A stretch of 64,000 nt of DNA, taken from contig CP104974.1 of the NCBI GenBank assembly GCA_025452255.1, forward strand, positions 1,675,001-1,739,000. The letters run 5' to 3'. Every line of letters begins with the position of its first letter. The first letter of the stretch is position 1. The notes under the pieces are model-generated. The model had not been told where the DNA came from, did no database searches, and saw only the letters and a program-made list of their open reading frames with translations. The stretch is from Devosia sp. A8/3-2 (GTDB taxonomy: Bacteria > Pseudomonadota > Alphaproteobacteria > Rhizobiales > Devosiaceae). The translations under genes and the position numbers were made by a program. Positions 20,624 to 32,070 of this stretch are shown in pieces.

Positions 20624-21709
20624 ATGACCACCTTATCACGGCGCAATATTCTGAAGATCGGCGGCGCTGCCGCAGCCCTGCCGCTGCTCGGCTCCAAGGC
20701 TTTCGCCTGAGCCGAGCCGCTCAAGATCGGCTTTATCTATGTCGGCACTATCAACGACAATGGCTATAACTACGCCCACAACCGGGGCCGCCTCTATGTC
20801 GAGGAACAGCTGGGCGATGCGGTGGAAACCACCTATGTCGAAAACGTGCCGGAAGGCCTGGACTGCGAGCGCGTGCTGCGCGAGTTGGCCCAGCAGGGCA
20901 ACAAGCTGATCTTCGCCACCAGTTTCGGCTTTGGCGACTCGGTGATCAAGGTTGCTCCGCAATTCCCCGATGTGAAGTTCGAGCATGCCACCGGCTATCA
21001 GAAGGCCGAGAATGTGGGGCTTTACAATGCGCTTCTATGAAGGCCGCGCCGTTTGCGGCACCATTGCCGGCCATCTCTCCAAGACTGGCAAGGCGGGCTA
21101 TATCGGCTCTTTCCCGATCCCCGAAGTGGTGATGGGCATCAATGCACTGGCGCTGAGCGGCCGCCGCATCAACCCGAACTTCACCGTCAAGCCGGTCTAT
21201 ATCTCGACTCGGAACGACCCGGCCAAGGAAGCCGACGCGGCGCGCGCCATGATCGATCAGGGCATCGACATCATCGCCCAGCATACCGATGGTCCGGCGG
21301 CCCTGCAGGTTGCCCGAGAACGCGGCATTATCGGCGGGTTCGGGCAGGGCGCCGACATGAGCGCCTTTGCTCCGGAAACCCAGCTGACCGCCATTATCGA
21401 CCATTGGGGCCCGCATTATCTCGCCTCCGCCAAGGCGGTGATCGATGGCACTGGGTGGCCGGCGATACCCGGGAAGGCCTCAAGGAAGACGTGGTCCAGA
21501 TGGGCCCCTATAACGAAAAGATCCCGGCCGACGTCGTGGCCGATGCCGAGAAGGTCCGCACCGGCCAGATCGACGGCTCGTTCCACATCTTCACCGGCCC
21601 GATCAAGGACAATACCGGCGCCGAACGCGTCGCCGCCGGGGTGACCATGACCGATGCCGAGCTGCTCAGCATGGACTGGTATGTCGAAGGCGTTGAACAG
21701 CCGGTTTAA
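20624..21709 (+). CDS. BMP-family (PnrA/Med) substrate-binding lipoprotein-like protein
   Basis: Periplasmic binding protein of the purine/nucleoside importer. ATG 20624 follows AGGAGA. Tat-type signal SRRNILKIGGAAAALPLLG and then AFA; an in-frame TGA stands right after it (20708-20710), where mature protein should begin AEPLKIGFIYVG. Next come NDNGYNYAHNRG, FATSFGFGDSV, KAGYIGSFPIPEVVMGIN, IDIIAQHTDGPA and QIDGSFHIFTGPI. Frame jumps near 21025 and 21452; WEG is read as REG at 21470 (CCCGG). The family is clear, the broken state is doubtful biology. Confidence 0.87.
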
Positions 21710-21794
21710 GGCTGCATTGAGCTGAAGGGGGCGGGCCTGCGCCTGCCCTTTTTCACGACTGCTCGGTAGAGCTGGGAAATATTTATTCCACCGG

Positions 21795-21868
21795 GTCATT
21801 CCCGTGAAAGCGGGAACCTCTGTTTGCTGACCGCAGAAGAGAGAGGTTCCCGTTGTCGTGGGAATGAC
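21795..21868. repeat. GTCATTCCCG palindromic repeat
   Basis: Inverted pair of GTCATTCCCG and CGTGGGAATGAC with inner arms GGGAACCTCT and GAGAGGTTCCC, between the binding protein and puuD. A near copy lies at 36640-36713. The stem could end or stabilise transcripts. Confidence 0.75.
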
Positions 21869-21916
21869 ACCGTAGGAGGAAGGGGTTCTGAGCACATCAG
21901 ACCTTAGGAGAAGACG

Positions 21917-23143
21917 ATGCCCGATTACGCAATTGCTTACGAATGGCTGATGTTCGCGGTCCGGTGGCTGCATGTCATCACGGCTATTGCCCGGATCGGC
22001 TCGTCGTTTTATTTCATCGCGCTCGATCTGGGCTTGCGCAAGACGCCGAGCCTGCCCCCGCTGGCCCATGGCGAGGAATGGCAGGTGCATGGCGGGGGAT
22101 TTTATCACATCCAGAAATATCTGGTGGCGCCCGAATTCCTGCCCGAGCACCTGACCCGGTTCAAATGGGAAAGCTATTGGACGTGGCTCTCCGGCTTCAT
22201 GCTGCTGGTGCTGGTCTATTATGTCGGCGCCGATATCTATCTCATCGATCGCAACGTGCTGGACGTGCCCAATTGGGCGGCGATCCTGATCTCGATGGGC
22301 TCGATCGTGCTTGGCTTCGTGATCTATAATCGCCTGTGCAAATCGCCGCTGGGCGAGAGCCAGAACGGGCTGATGCTGGTGCTGTTCGTGATCCTGACGG
22401 CGATGGCGTGGGGCTACACGCAGCTGTTCACCGGCCGGGCGGCGATGCTGCATATGGGAGCGTTCACGGCCTCGATCATGGCGGCCAATGTGGCCATGAT
22501 CATTATTCCCAACCAGAAGATCGTGGTGGCTGATCTCAAGGCTGGCCGTGTGCCCGACGCCAAATATGGCAAGATCGCCAAGCAGCGGAGCCTGCATAAC
22601 AACTACCTGACGCTGCCCGTCATCTTCTTCATGCTGTCGTCACACTATCCGCTGGCTTTTGCCACGCAGTGGAACTGGATCATCGCTTCGCTGATCTTCC
22701 TCGTCGGCGTGGTCATCCGGCACTATTTCAATACGCGCCACGCCCGCAAGGGCAATCCGCACTGGACCCGGGCAGTGGCTGTGGTGCTGTTCCTGATCAT
22801 TGCGTGGCTTTCCACCGCGCCCAAACTGCCGGGCTCGGCGGGAGAGGAGGTGGCGTCTCGTGCGGCCGAGTCCTTTCTCGCAGCCAGCCATTTCAAGGAC
22901 GCTAGCCTGACCGTGCAGACCCGCTGCGCCATGTGCCACACGGCAGAGCCGGTCTGGCCGGGCATTTATGAAGCGCCCAAAAATGTCATTCTCGACAATG
23001 ATATCGCGGTGGCCAACCACGCCGGGGACATCGCCATGCAGGCGGGCTATTCGCATGCCATGCCGCCGGGCAATGCCACCGAAATGACCACGGCCGAACG
23101 GGCCTTGCTGGTCGAGTGGTTCCGTGAAGGCTCGGGCCAATGA
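21917..23143 (+). CDS. puuD: Membrane-bound urate oxidase (PuuD) with cytochrome c domain
   Basis: Oxidises urate to 5-hydroxyisourate. Intact at 408 residues. Several membrane helices make up the first 300 residues: AYEWLMFAVRWLHVITAIA, YWTWLSGFMLLVLVYYVGA, LTLPVIFFMLSSHYP, WIIASLIFLVGVVI. The C-terminal domain has the haem c site CAMCH with a later Met ligand candidate (SHAMPPG). Known PuuD proteins use this design and pass electrons to cytochrome c. AWIGSSF is read here as ARIGSSF (21992, CCCGG), a probable error. ATGA overlap with guaD. Confidence 0.92.
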   Translation: MPDYAIAYEWLMFAVRWLHVITAIARIGSSFYFIALDLGLRKTPSLPPLAHGEEWQVHGGGFYHIQKYLVAPEFLPEHLTRFKWESYWTWLSGFMLLVLVYYVGADIYLIDRNVLDVPNWAAILISMGSIVLGFVIYNRLCKSPLGESQNGLMLVLFVILTAMAWGYTQLFTGRAAMLHMGAFTASIMAANVAMIIIPNQKIVVADLKAGRVPDAKYGKIAKQRSLHNNYLTLPVIFFMLSSHYPLAFATQWNWIIASLIFLVGVVIRHYFNTRHARKGNPHWTRAVAVVLFLIIAWLSTAPKLPGSAGEEVASRAAESFLAASHFKDASLTVQTRCAMCHTAEPVWPGIYEAPKNVILDNDIAVANHAGDIAMQAGYSHAMPPGNATEMTTAERALLVEWFREGSGQ

Positions 23144-24443
23144 CCCGGACCATTTTGCGCGGCCGGGTGCTGAGCTTTGTCAGCGAGCCGCAGGGCATTG
23201 ATGACACGGCGAGCTATCGTTATTTCGCCGACGGCATGGTGGTGATTGCCGATGGCAAAGTGGCCAGCGTCGGCGATTTTGATGCGGGTGTGGTGGGCGA
23301 TGCCGAGATCATCGATCATCGGCCCCATCTGATCCTGCCCGGCTTTATCGATCTGCATCTGCATTATGTGCAGAGCCAGATGATCGCTTCCTATGCCGGC
23401 TCGCTGCTCGAATGGCTCAACACCTACACTTTTGTGGAAGAGCAGAAATTCAGTCAGCAGGGCCATGCCGGTGCCGTTGCTTCAGCCTTCTATGACGAGC
23501 TGATCCGCAATGGCACGACCACGGCCGTGGCCTATTGCTCGGAGCCATCCGCGTTCGGTCGATGCCTATTTCGCCGAGGCCGAAAAGCGCAATATGCTGA
23601 TGGTGGGCGGCAAGGTGATGATGGATCGCAATGCGCCCGAAGCGCTCTGCGACACGGCCCAATCCGGCTATGACGACACCAAGGCTTTGATCGAGCGCTG
23701 GCATGGCAAGGGGAGGGCGCTCTATGCTATTTCGCCGCGCTTTGCCATCACCTCGACCCCGGCGCAGCTGGAGGCGTCGCGCGTGCTCGTGGCCGAGCAT
23801 CCCGAGTGTTATGTGCAGACGCATCTGAGCGAGAACGCCGCCGAGATCAGCTTCTCGATGGAGCTTTATCCGGATTCCCCGGACTATACCGGCATCTATG
23901 AGGATTACGGCCTGCTCGGCCCCAAGACCCTGTTGGGCCACTCCATCCACCTCAATCACCGCGAAACGCAGGTGCTGGCTGAGACCCAATCGGTGGCCGT
24001 GTTCTGCCCGACATCGAACCTGTTCCTCGGCAGCGGGCTGTTCTGATCGCGAGCGGCTGGCCAAGGCCGGGGTGCGGATCGGGATTGCGACTGACATTGG
24101 TGGGGGCACCAATTACGGCATGCTGGCCACGCTGGACGAAGGCTACAAAGTGCTGCAATTGCGCGGCCAGCGGCTGACCCCGCTCAATTCCTTCTATATG
24201 GCGACGCTGGGCAATGCCCGGGCACTGTCGCTTGAGGGCACGATCGGTGCGATCGAGCCGGGCTGCGCTGCCGATCTTGTGGTGCTCGACGCCGGCGCCA
24301 CGCCGGCCATGCGGCTGCGCATGGAGACGGTGACGAGTCTGGTCGAGGAATTGTTCCTGCTCCAGACGCTGGGCGATGACCGTTCGATTGCCGAGGTCTA
24401 TGTGGCTGGCGCACAGGCCAAGTCAACTTTAGGCGGGTTGTGA
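23140..24443 (+). CDS. guaD: Guanine deaminase
   Basis: Converts guanine to xanthine and ammonia. Amidohydrolase fold: LPGFIDLHLHYVQSQMIASY (metal-binding HxH), NGTTTAVAYCS, VQTHLSENAAEI, LLGHSIHLN, PTSNLFLGSGLF, GIATDIGGGTNYGML (metal Asp) and GCAADLVVLD. Frame jumps near 23545 and 24045. Corrected length about 434 residues, normal. Starts within the puuD stop, placing guanine entry beside urate oxidation. Confidence 0.92.
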
Positions 24444-24516
24444 GGCTGGCTGCCTTCGCCTAGGTTGGCCGGGGTTTTGCAATGTTACGCCGGTGCCAGT
24501 CCGGCGCTCGATCTGC

Positions 24517-24540
24517 CACCTCCCCTTGATGGGGAGGGTG
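24517..24540. repeat. Short CCTCCCC/GGGGAGG palindrome
   Basis: CCACCTCCCC, TTGAT, GGGGAGGGTG between guaD and malate synthase; an imperfect stem related to the inner palindromes of the 16018-16150 element. A second small stem, GCCGG/CCGGC, lies just upstream near 24490. Confidence 0.5.
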
Positions 24541-24579
24541 CTGCATCGGGCAAGACGAGCTATTTGAGGAAGAAAATTT

Positions 24580-26737
24580 ATGAGCCACTATCTGACGAAA
24601 TCGGACCTTTCAGTTCATCCCCTGCTGGTCGATTTTGTTGAGAAAGAAGCGCTCCCCGGGCTTTCCATTTCGGCCGATCAATTCTGGAGCGGGTTTGCGG
24701 CACTGGTGGCCGAGCATGGCCCGACCAATGCGACGCTGCTGGCCAAGCGCGAGGATTTGCAGGGCCGGATCGATGATTGGCATCGCCGCTATGGCCCGGT
24801 CGCCAACAATCCGCAGGGCTACGAATTCTTCCTCAGAGATATCGGCTATGTGGTGCCCGAGCCCGCTGATTTCACCATCGAGACCACGGGGCTTGATCCT
24901 GAAATCACCACGCTGTGCGGACCGCAATTGGTGGTGCCGGTCAGCAATGCGCGCTATGCGCTCAATGCCGCCAATGCGCTGGGGCAGTCTTTACGACGCG
25001 CTTTATGGCACTGACGTTATCGAGCGCAGCGGCGATCTGGAGCCGAGCAAGGGTTATAATGCGGCACGCGGGGCAGCGGTGGTCGACAAGGCTGCCAGCT
25101 TCCTTGATGAGGCGTTTCCACTCGAAAGCGGCAGCCATCGCGATGTCACGGGCTATCATGTGATCAAGGAGGGCGAGGTTCGCCGCTTTGTTGCCGATAC
25201 CGCTTCTGGCCGCACGGCGCTCAAGGATGCAGCGGCTTTTGTCGGCTATGGTGGCACCGAGACCAAGGGCGAGTTGGTGCTGCGCCACCGTGGCCTGCAC
25301 GCCATTCTGGTCATCGAGCCGGGCAGCGTCATCGGCGGCGCGCACAAGGCGGGTCTCAGCGACATCATTGTCGAAGCCGCGCTGACGACTATTCAGGATT
25401 GCGAGGACTCGGTCGCCGCGGTCGATGCAGAAGACAAGGTCGGGGTCTATCGCAATTGGCTGGGCCTGATGAATGGCACGCTGGAAGACACGTTCGAAAA
25501 GGGCGGGCGGCAGGTTACGCGCAAGCTCAATGCCGATCGCAGTTACAAGGATGTCAACGGGGCGCCGCTGGTGCTGAAGGGCCGCTCGCTGCTGCTGGTG
25601 CGCAATGTGGGTCATCTGATGACGACTGACGCTGTGCTGCTGGATGGCAGGCCGATTGGCGAAGGCTTGATGGATGCGGCGCTTACCGTGCTCTGCGCCA
25701 TGCATGACAAGCTCAACAGCACGACGGGCGCCATCTATATCGTCAAGCCCAAGATGCACGGCCCCGAGGAAGTGGCTTTTGCCTGCGCGATTTTTGCCTC
25801 GGTGGAGAAGATGCTGGGCCTTAAGCCACTGACCATCAAGATCGGCATTATGGACGAAGAGCGCCGCACCTCGGCTAATCTGAAGGCGGCGATCCATGCG
25901 GCGCGCGAGCGGGTGTTTTTCATCAATACCGGGTTCCTCGATCGCACGGGCGACGAGATCCACACCTCGATGGAAGCCGGGGCGGTGCTGCGCAAGGAGG
26001 AGATCAAGTCCGAGCGCTGGATTGCCTCCTATGAGGACCGCAATGTGCTGATCGGGCTGGCCTGTGGCCTCAGCGGCAAGGCACAGATCGGCAAGGGCAT
26101 GTGGGCGCGGCCTGACGATATGGCAGCGATGATGGCGGCCAAGTCCGGCCACCCCAATGCCGGCGCCAATACCGCCCGGGTGCCCTCGCCAACGGCAGCG
26201 ACGCTGCATGCGTTGCATTATCACCAGATCGACGTGTTCGAGGCGCAGCAGCGCCGCCACAACCAGCCGGTGCCGCCGCTGGCGGAGCTGTTCTCCATGC
26301 CGGTACAGGCGCCTTATTCGCTCAGCCGCGAGGAGATCACCCGCGAGCTGGAGAATAATGCGCAGGGCATTCTAGGCTATGTGGTGCGCTGGGTGCAGCA
26401 GGGCGTGGGCTGTTCCAAAGTGCCCGACATCAACAATGTCGGCCTGATGGAAGACCGCGCCACTTGCCGGATTTCCTCGCAGGCGGTGGCCAATTGGCTG
26501 CGCCATGGGCTGGTTTCCAAGGACGAGGTGACCTCGGTCTTCGAGCGCATGGCCGCAGTGGTCGATCAGCAGAATGCCGATGATCCGATCTATCGGCCGA
26601 TGGCGGAGAATTTCCAATCCGTCGCCTTCCGGGCCGCGCTCGATCTGGCGCTACATGGTGCCGATCAGCCCTCGGGCTATACCGAGCCGCTGCTGCATGC
26701 GGCCCGGCGGAAGGTCAAGGCGCGGCAAGCGCATTGA
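24580..26737 (+). CDS. glcB: Malate synthase G
   Basis: Condenses glyoxylate with acetyl-CoA to malate and CoA. Seen: N-terminal [129 protein letters not shown] and [11 protein letters not shown]. One frame jump near 24990 (run of T in GGGGCAGTCTTT). Length about 718 residues, right for the monomeric G form. Its place after the allantoin genes suggests use of glyoxylate from AllA. Confidence 0.95.
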
Positions 26738-28449
26738 TTAGCTGACGAAATCGAACTTATCGACGTCGAACAGGCCGCGGTCAGTCATCTTGAGATGCGG
26801 GATGACCGGCAGCGCCGAGAACGCGACTTGCAGGAACGGCTCGGGGAGGACGCAGCCCGGGGCCAGCGCCGCATCGCGCAGGTGGTGCAGGTCACGTGCG
26901 ACGGTTTCGAAGGGATTGAGGCTCATCAGCCCGGCAATGGGCAAAGCCAGCTCGGCGGTGATCTTGCCGCCATCGGCAACGGCGAAGCTGCCTTGCAGCG
27001 CGATCAGGCGGTTGACGGCCAGTGCCATGTCCTCGTCATTGGCGCCGATGACGGTGATGTTGTGGCTGTCGTGCCCAACTGAAGAAGCGATGGCGCCGCG
27101 TTGCAGGCCGAACCCTTTGACGAAGCTGCGGCCGATATTGCCGTTGCGGCCATGGCGCTCGATGACCACGCATTTCAATACGTCCTGCGCAATGTCGGCC
27201 TGCGTGCCCCTGTCGCCAATTTCCAGTGCCGCGGATTCGCGGAAGGTGAGGATGAGGCCCGGCTTGACGCCGATCACCGGGGTCTGGTTGCGATCGGGGC
27301 GGGCGGGGACGATGAAATCGTCGGCGACGATGGTGCGGGATTTGACCGAGGTCAGGCCCACCGGCGCCACGGGCTTGCGCGCCGCGAACAGTTCGGGGCG
27401 CACCGGGCGGCCTGCGGTCAGCACGTCGGAAACGCGACAATCCTCGAGGCTATCGAGCAGGGCGATATCGGCGCGCCAGCCGAGGGCCAGCAGGCCGCGA
27501 CCGGTCAGGCCAAAAATGCGGGCGGCGGAGTGGCTGGCGGCGCGATAGACGTGATGTAGTGGGCGGCCCATGGCGATGAGGCGGCGGATGGAGCTGTCCA
27601 GATGCCCTTCCTCGGCAATGTCGAGCGGGTTGCGATCATCGGTGCAGAGGGCGACGAAGCTTGAGGTGTTTTCGTCCAGTATTTCGGCCAGCGCCTTGAG
27701 GTCCTTGGAGACCGAGCCCTCGCGGATCAGGATCGCCATGCCCTTGGCGAGCTTTTGCGCGCCTCGGCGGCTGATGTGGCCTCGTGATCGGTACGAATGC
27801 CGGCGGCGAGATAGCCATTGAGCCCCCGGCCGAGCAGGAGCGGGGCGTGGCCATCGATATGGCTGTCCCGGAAGGCGACGAGCTTGGCGATGATGCCCGG
27901 ATCGGCTGACAGCACGCCGGGAAAGTTCATCATTTCGGCCGGAGCCGATCACCTTGGGATGATCACGGAAGGGCTCGAGGTCTTCGATCTCGAGCGCTGC
28001 ACCATTGGTTTCAAAGCCGGTGGCCGGCACGCAGGACGACAGATTTACCCGCACATCCATGATGGTCTGTTCGGCGCTGTCGAGGAAATAGCTTATGCCT
28101 TCGGCGCCCAGCACATTGGCGATTTCGTGCGGATCGCAGATCGCCGTGGTGACACCATGCGGCAGCACGCAGCGGTCGAATTCGAACGGGGTGACCGGGG
28201 ACGATTCTGATATGCAGGTGGGTATCGATGAAGCCGGGCACGGCATAGCGGCCCGCGCCGTCGATGATTGTTTCTGCCCTCGTAACTGGCATGGGTGCCC
28301 ACGATGCGGTCACCCACAATGGCAATATCGGTTGGAGTGACGGCGCCGGTGATGACGTCGAGCAATTGCACATTCTTGATGACGAGATCGGCTGGCGCCT
28401 TGCCCTGTCCGGCCATGATCATGCGGGTGAGAAGTGCGGCAGAGGTCAT
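26738..28449 (-). CDS. ade: Adenine deaminase (Ade type)
   Basis: Deaminates adenine to hypoxanthine, the entry point for xanthine dehydrogenase. Amidohydrolase of the Ade/COG1001 kind: [102 protein letters not shown] and [12 protein letters not shown]. At least four frame jumps (near 28275, 28212, 27945 and 27768). SSLVTP is read SSPVTP at 28197 (CCCGG). Corrected length about 570 residues. Converges on malate synthase with no gap. Confidence 0.92.
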
Positions 28450-28579
28450 CGATTTATCCCAATGGGCAATGCCCGAAAGTCGGCTGGTGGCGGTGCGGCG
28501 TCAAGTCCCGGTCTGGCTTTGTCCGGAACCACGGGGACAGGCGTACGTTTGCCTTTGGAGCGCCAACAGGAGAGCCAGT

Positions 28580-28738
28580 TTGGAAACCTACGATCCGCAC
28601 AAGAACACGACCGAGGTCCGGCAGGCCAGCCCGCGCAAGATGAACCTGCGGGTGCTGGTCATTTCGTTGATCGGCATCATCGTGTTGTTCGCCATTCTCT
28701 ACATGGTCTTTACGATGAGCCAGCCGAACCCAACCTGA
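28580..28738 (+). CDS. Small single-pass membrane protein (52 residues)
   Basis: TTG 28580 lies 7 nt after AGGAG. The product has a charged N-terminus (METYDPHKNTTEVRQASP, RKMNLR) and one transmembrane helix (VLVISLIGIIVLFAILYMVF). I recall similar short proteins from Rhizobiales genomes, but no function. Stop is 2 nt before the topoisomerase ATG, so the two are probably co-transcribed. Confidence 0.6.
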   Translation: METYDPHKNTTEVRQASPRKMNLRVLVISLIGIIVLFAILYMVFTMSQPNPT

Positions 28739-28740
28739 CC

Positions 28741-29737
28741 ATGGCGCGGTTGGTCCGAGTTGCGCGTGAAGACCTGACCATCCTCCGGCAACGCCGGGGT
28801 ACGGGGTTCAGCTATCTCGACGCGACTGGCGCAAAGCTGCGCGACGCAGAGATCAAGGCGCGTGAAGGCGCTGGGCATTCCACCGGCTCTGGCAGGATGT
28901 GCGGATCGCGACTGATCCGCGTGGCCATATTCAAGCGCTTGGGGTCGATGAAGCCGGGCGCGATCAATATATCTATCATCCCGATTGGGAACTGAAGCGG
29001 AATGGCCGCAAGCTCAAGCGGCTTGCGATGCTGCCCGCCATATTGCCCAAGCTGCGGCGAAAGGTGTTGGCCGGGTTGAATGCAGAAACCGGCAGCCGTG
29101 AACTGGCCCTCGCCATTGCCTTGGCCTTGATCGACAAGACGGCGATGCGGGTGGGCCGCGAAAAATATCTTGAAACCAGTGGTACGCGCGGCGCCGGAAC
29201 ATTGTTTGCGCGCGACGTGAAGGTTGAGGGGGACGAGGTCTGCGTGAGCTTTGCAGCCAAGGGCGGCAAGCGGGCGGATTACCGCTTTACCGACAAGGCC
29301 CCGGCTGCCGCGTTGGGTCGAATCCAGCAATTGCCGGGCAAGCGCCTGCTGGTCTATCGCGATGAGAGCGGCAAGATCCGGCCGATCCAGACCGGCGCCA
29401 TCAATGACTATCTGCGCGAACTGGCCGGCGTGGATATCTCCGCCAAGGATTTCCGCACCTTCCATGCCAGCGTTATGGCGGCCGAGGCGCTGGCCCGGAT
29501 GGAAAGCGGGGGTCGATGTCGGCACGGCGGCGGCAGATGGCGCAGGTGGCGCGGGAGGTTGCCGAACACCATTGCGCAATACGCCGGCGATCTGCCGGAA
29601 ATCCTATATCGCGCCGTGCCTGTTCAAGCTGTTCGACCGGGGCAAGCTGCAGGCATTGTGGCTGGAGGCCGGCAAGGGCAAAGCCGGGCTTTCGGCGCGA
29701 GAAGCGGCTTGGCGTTGTATTGGCCTCGGTGGGTTAA
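28741..29737 (+). CDS. DNA topoisomerase IB
   Basis: Relaxes supercoiled DNA through a 3'-phosphotyrosyl bond. Seen: VREDLTILRQRRGTGFSYLD-like N-terminus, TDPRGHIQALGVDEAGRDQY, LPKLRRKV, ALALIDKTAMRVGREKY (catalytic Arg region), TFHASVMAAEALA and RKSYIAPCLFKLFDRG with the nucleophile Tyr. Frame jumps near 28895, 29515, 29570 and 29705. Corrected length about 330 residues, typical for the bacterial enzyme. It converges with the GGDEF-EAL gene, the two stop codons overlapping. Confidence 0.9.
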
Positions 29738-31976
29738 GCGGCGCGGTTGCAGGCGCGGCGGCGACGTTCCGGCGTGTTCAGCGGGTCGGCGAAAATGCCG
29801 GCAATCTTGGCGGGGACGACGGCGCCCGAAAACAGGAAGCCTTGCAGGGTATTGCAGCCCATCTTGCCCAGAATATTGGCCTGTTTTTCCGATTCCACAC
29901 CCTCGGCGGTGACTTCGATATCCATGGCATGGGCCAGCGTGACGATGGCCCGGGTAATGGCGACCGACACATGGCCTTCGGCAAGCTGGCTGACAAAGGA
30001 GCGGTCGATCTTGATGCGATCGACGGGATAGCGCTTGAGATAGCTCAGCGAGGAATAGCCGGTGCCGAAATCATCCAGCGCGATCTGGATGCCGGCGGCG
30101 CGGAAGGTGCGCAGGTTCTGGGCCGAGATATTCTCGTCATCGAGCAGGATGGATTCGGTGATTTCGAGTTCCAGATCGATCGGGCGCATACCCGTTTGAT
30201 GCAGGATGTCGAAGACCTGGTTGGAGAAATAGGGATTGCGCAGCTGGGTCGGGGAAATGTTGACCGCGATGGTGCGGCCCGGCGCGCTCGCACCGATTTC
30301 GCAGGCCCGCCGCAGCACAAACTCGCCCAGTTCTTCGATAAGCCCGGTATTTTCGGCCACGGGAATGAAGCGGGCGGGAGAAATCTGCCCATATTTGGGG
30401 TGATACCAGCGGGCCAGTGCCTCGGCGCCGATGACCTTGCGCGTCTTCTGATCGACCAGCGGCTGGAAGGCGACCGAGAGCTGATCGTTGCGGTTGAGCG
30501 CGGTGCGCAGCTCGCCTTCGATGGTGTGCTGGAGCTGGAGCAGCTCGTTCATATGCTCTTCATAGACCATGGCGCGATTGCGTCCGCCCGCCTTGGCCTC
30601 GTAAAGCGCGATATCGGCCTTGCGCACCAGTTCGCGCGGTTCGGCCGTACTGGCGTCGGCCTCGACAATGCCGATGCTGACCCCGACATGGGCTTTGAAG
30701 TGGCCCAGATCGAATGGGCGGCCGATGGCTTCGATGATGCGCCCGGATACGGCCATGGCGTCGAAGGGGCGATTGTGGGTGACGGCGAGAATGGCGAATT
30801 CGTCGCCGCCCGGGCGGGCCACCATAACTTCGGTGCCGACAACCGAGCGGATGCGTTCGCCAACGCTGCGGATCAGGTCGTCGCCGGCTTGGTGGCCCAG
30901 CGTGTCATTGACCTGCTTGAAGCGGTCGAGATCGAGCATCAGCAGAACGATGTTCGTGCCCGGGGCTTTCTGCTCACGCAGCACGCGCGCCAGATGGGTA
31001 TCGAAATTGGTACGGTTGGGCAGGCCGGTCAGCCGATCGTGCGCGGCTTCGTGCTCGGCAATCCGGCGGCCTTCCTGCAAGGCGGCCGAAGAGCCTCGCA
31101 GCTTGCGCAGCAGCAGCATGAAGAGCAGGGCGCCGCCCGGGATGACGACGATCAAAACCGGTACGGTGTGGCCCAGCATCAGTCGGCCGGGGCGGTCGCC
31201 GGTCCATTCGAAAAGGCCACGAAGCGCCCGACATCGTTGATCACCGGATAGGATACGCGATCGGGGCTGGCCGAGGGGACGAGCACGAAGGCTGCATCTT
31301 CGATCAGATATTGATGCATCATTTCGGCGACAGTCTCGGCTCCGAGGAAGCGCACCGAAACCATCAGGTGTTCCGAGCCGAGTGTGTGTTCTATGCTGCG
31401 GGTGTGGCTGACAATGGGGCTGACGGCCACAATGGCGGGCTTGCCATCGACCAGCGCGAAATCGCAAATGGTAGGCGGGACATCGGTCTTGCCGCTGACG
31501 AAATCGGCCATCTGCCCGGCGCTGATCAGTGTGCGCAATTGCTGGACCGAGGGCATGACGCCGCTGGCCATCTGGCGGAAGCCGGTGGTTGATGCGGCTT
31601 GCCCATTTTCCATCACGTAGAGCGGCTGGTTCTGGGCATCGAGCACCACGGAGCGGTCATGCCCGAAGAAACTATGCATCCACAGGCCCATATTGGCATG
31701 GACCCAATCGTGATCGAAGCTCTGGCCGGCGTGGAGCACCGCCTCATCCCAGATGGCTATGCCACCCCGGTCCTTGAGCATGAGATCGCGCTTGGCCCGG
31801 AGCACCCGGGTGACCATGGTGGTCTGGCGCTCGATGGCGCGCTGGTCGATCGTGCTGGTCGACCAGAAGACAAAGCCAATCACAGCGGCAGCCGTTGCAA
31901 CCAGCGCCGGGACGACGGGCAGCAGGACAGCCGTTATGAAGTGCCAACGCTCGGTCGTCGAAGTTTGCGCCTGCAT
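29734..31976 (-). CDS. CHASE4-GGDEF-EAL cyclic-di-GMP protein
   Basis: Inner-membrane sensor that makes or breaks cyclic di-GMP. Two helices (about residues 12-36 and 265-285) flank a periplasmic CHASE4 domain (DHDWVHANMGLWMHSFFGHD). Then GGDEF: HDRLTGLPNR, LDLDRFKQVNDTLGH and an intact RPGGDEFAIL, so cyclase activity is plausible. Then EAL: GAEALARWYHP, AVNISPTQL, ELEITES, IALDDFGTGYSSL and KIDRSFV, all catalytic parts present. One frame jump near 31187. Corrected length about 745 residues. Confidence 0.92.
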
Positions 31977-32070
31977 GAATAGGAACCGGGCCGATTACCG
32001 GCTTAACCTAGACCGGGTAAACTTGCAGACTGGTTACCGGATTTCGCATAAATCCGCGGACCGGTCTTAA

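Noticed and set aside
29251-31251. 666-codon plus-strand frame opposite the GGDEF-EAL gene
   Set aside because: The minus strand encodes complete GGDEF and EAL motifs; the plus-strand frame has none beyond its topoisomerase part.
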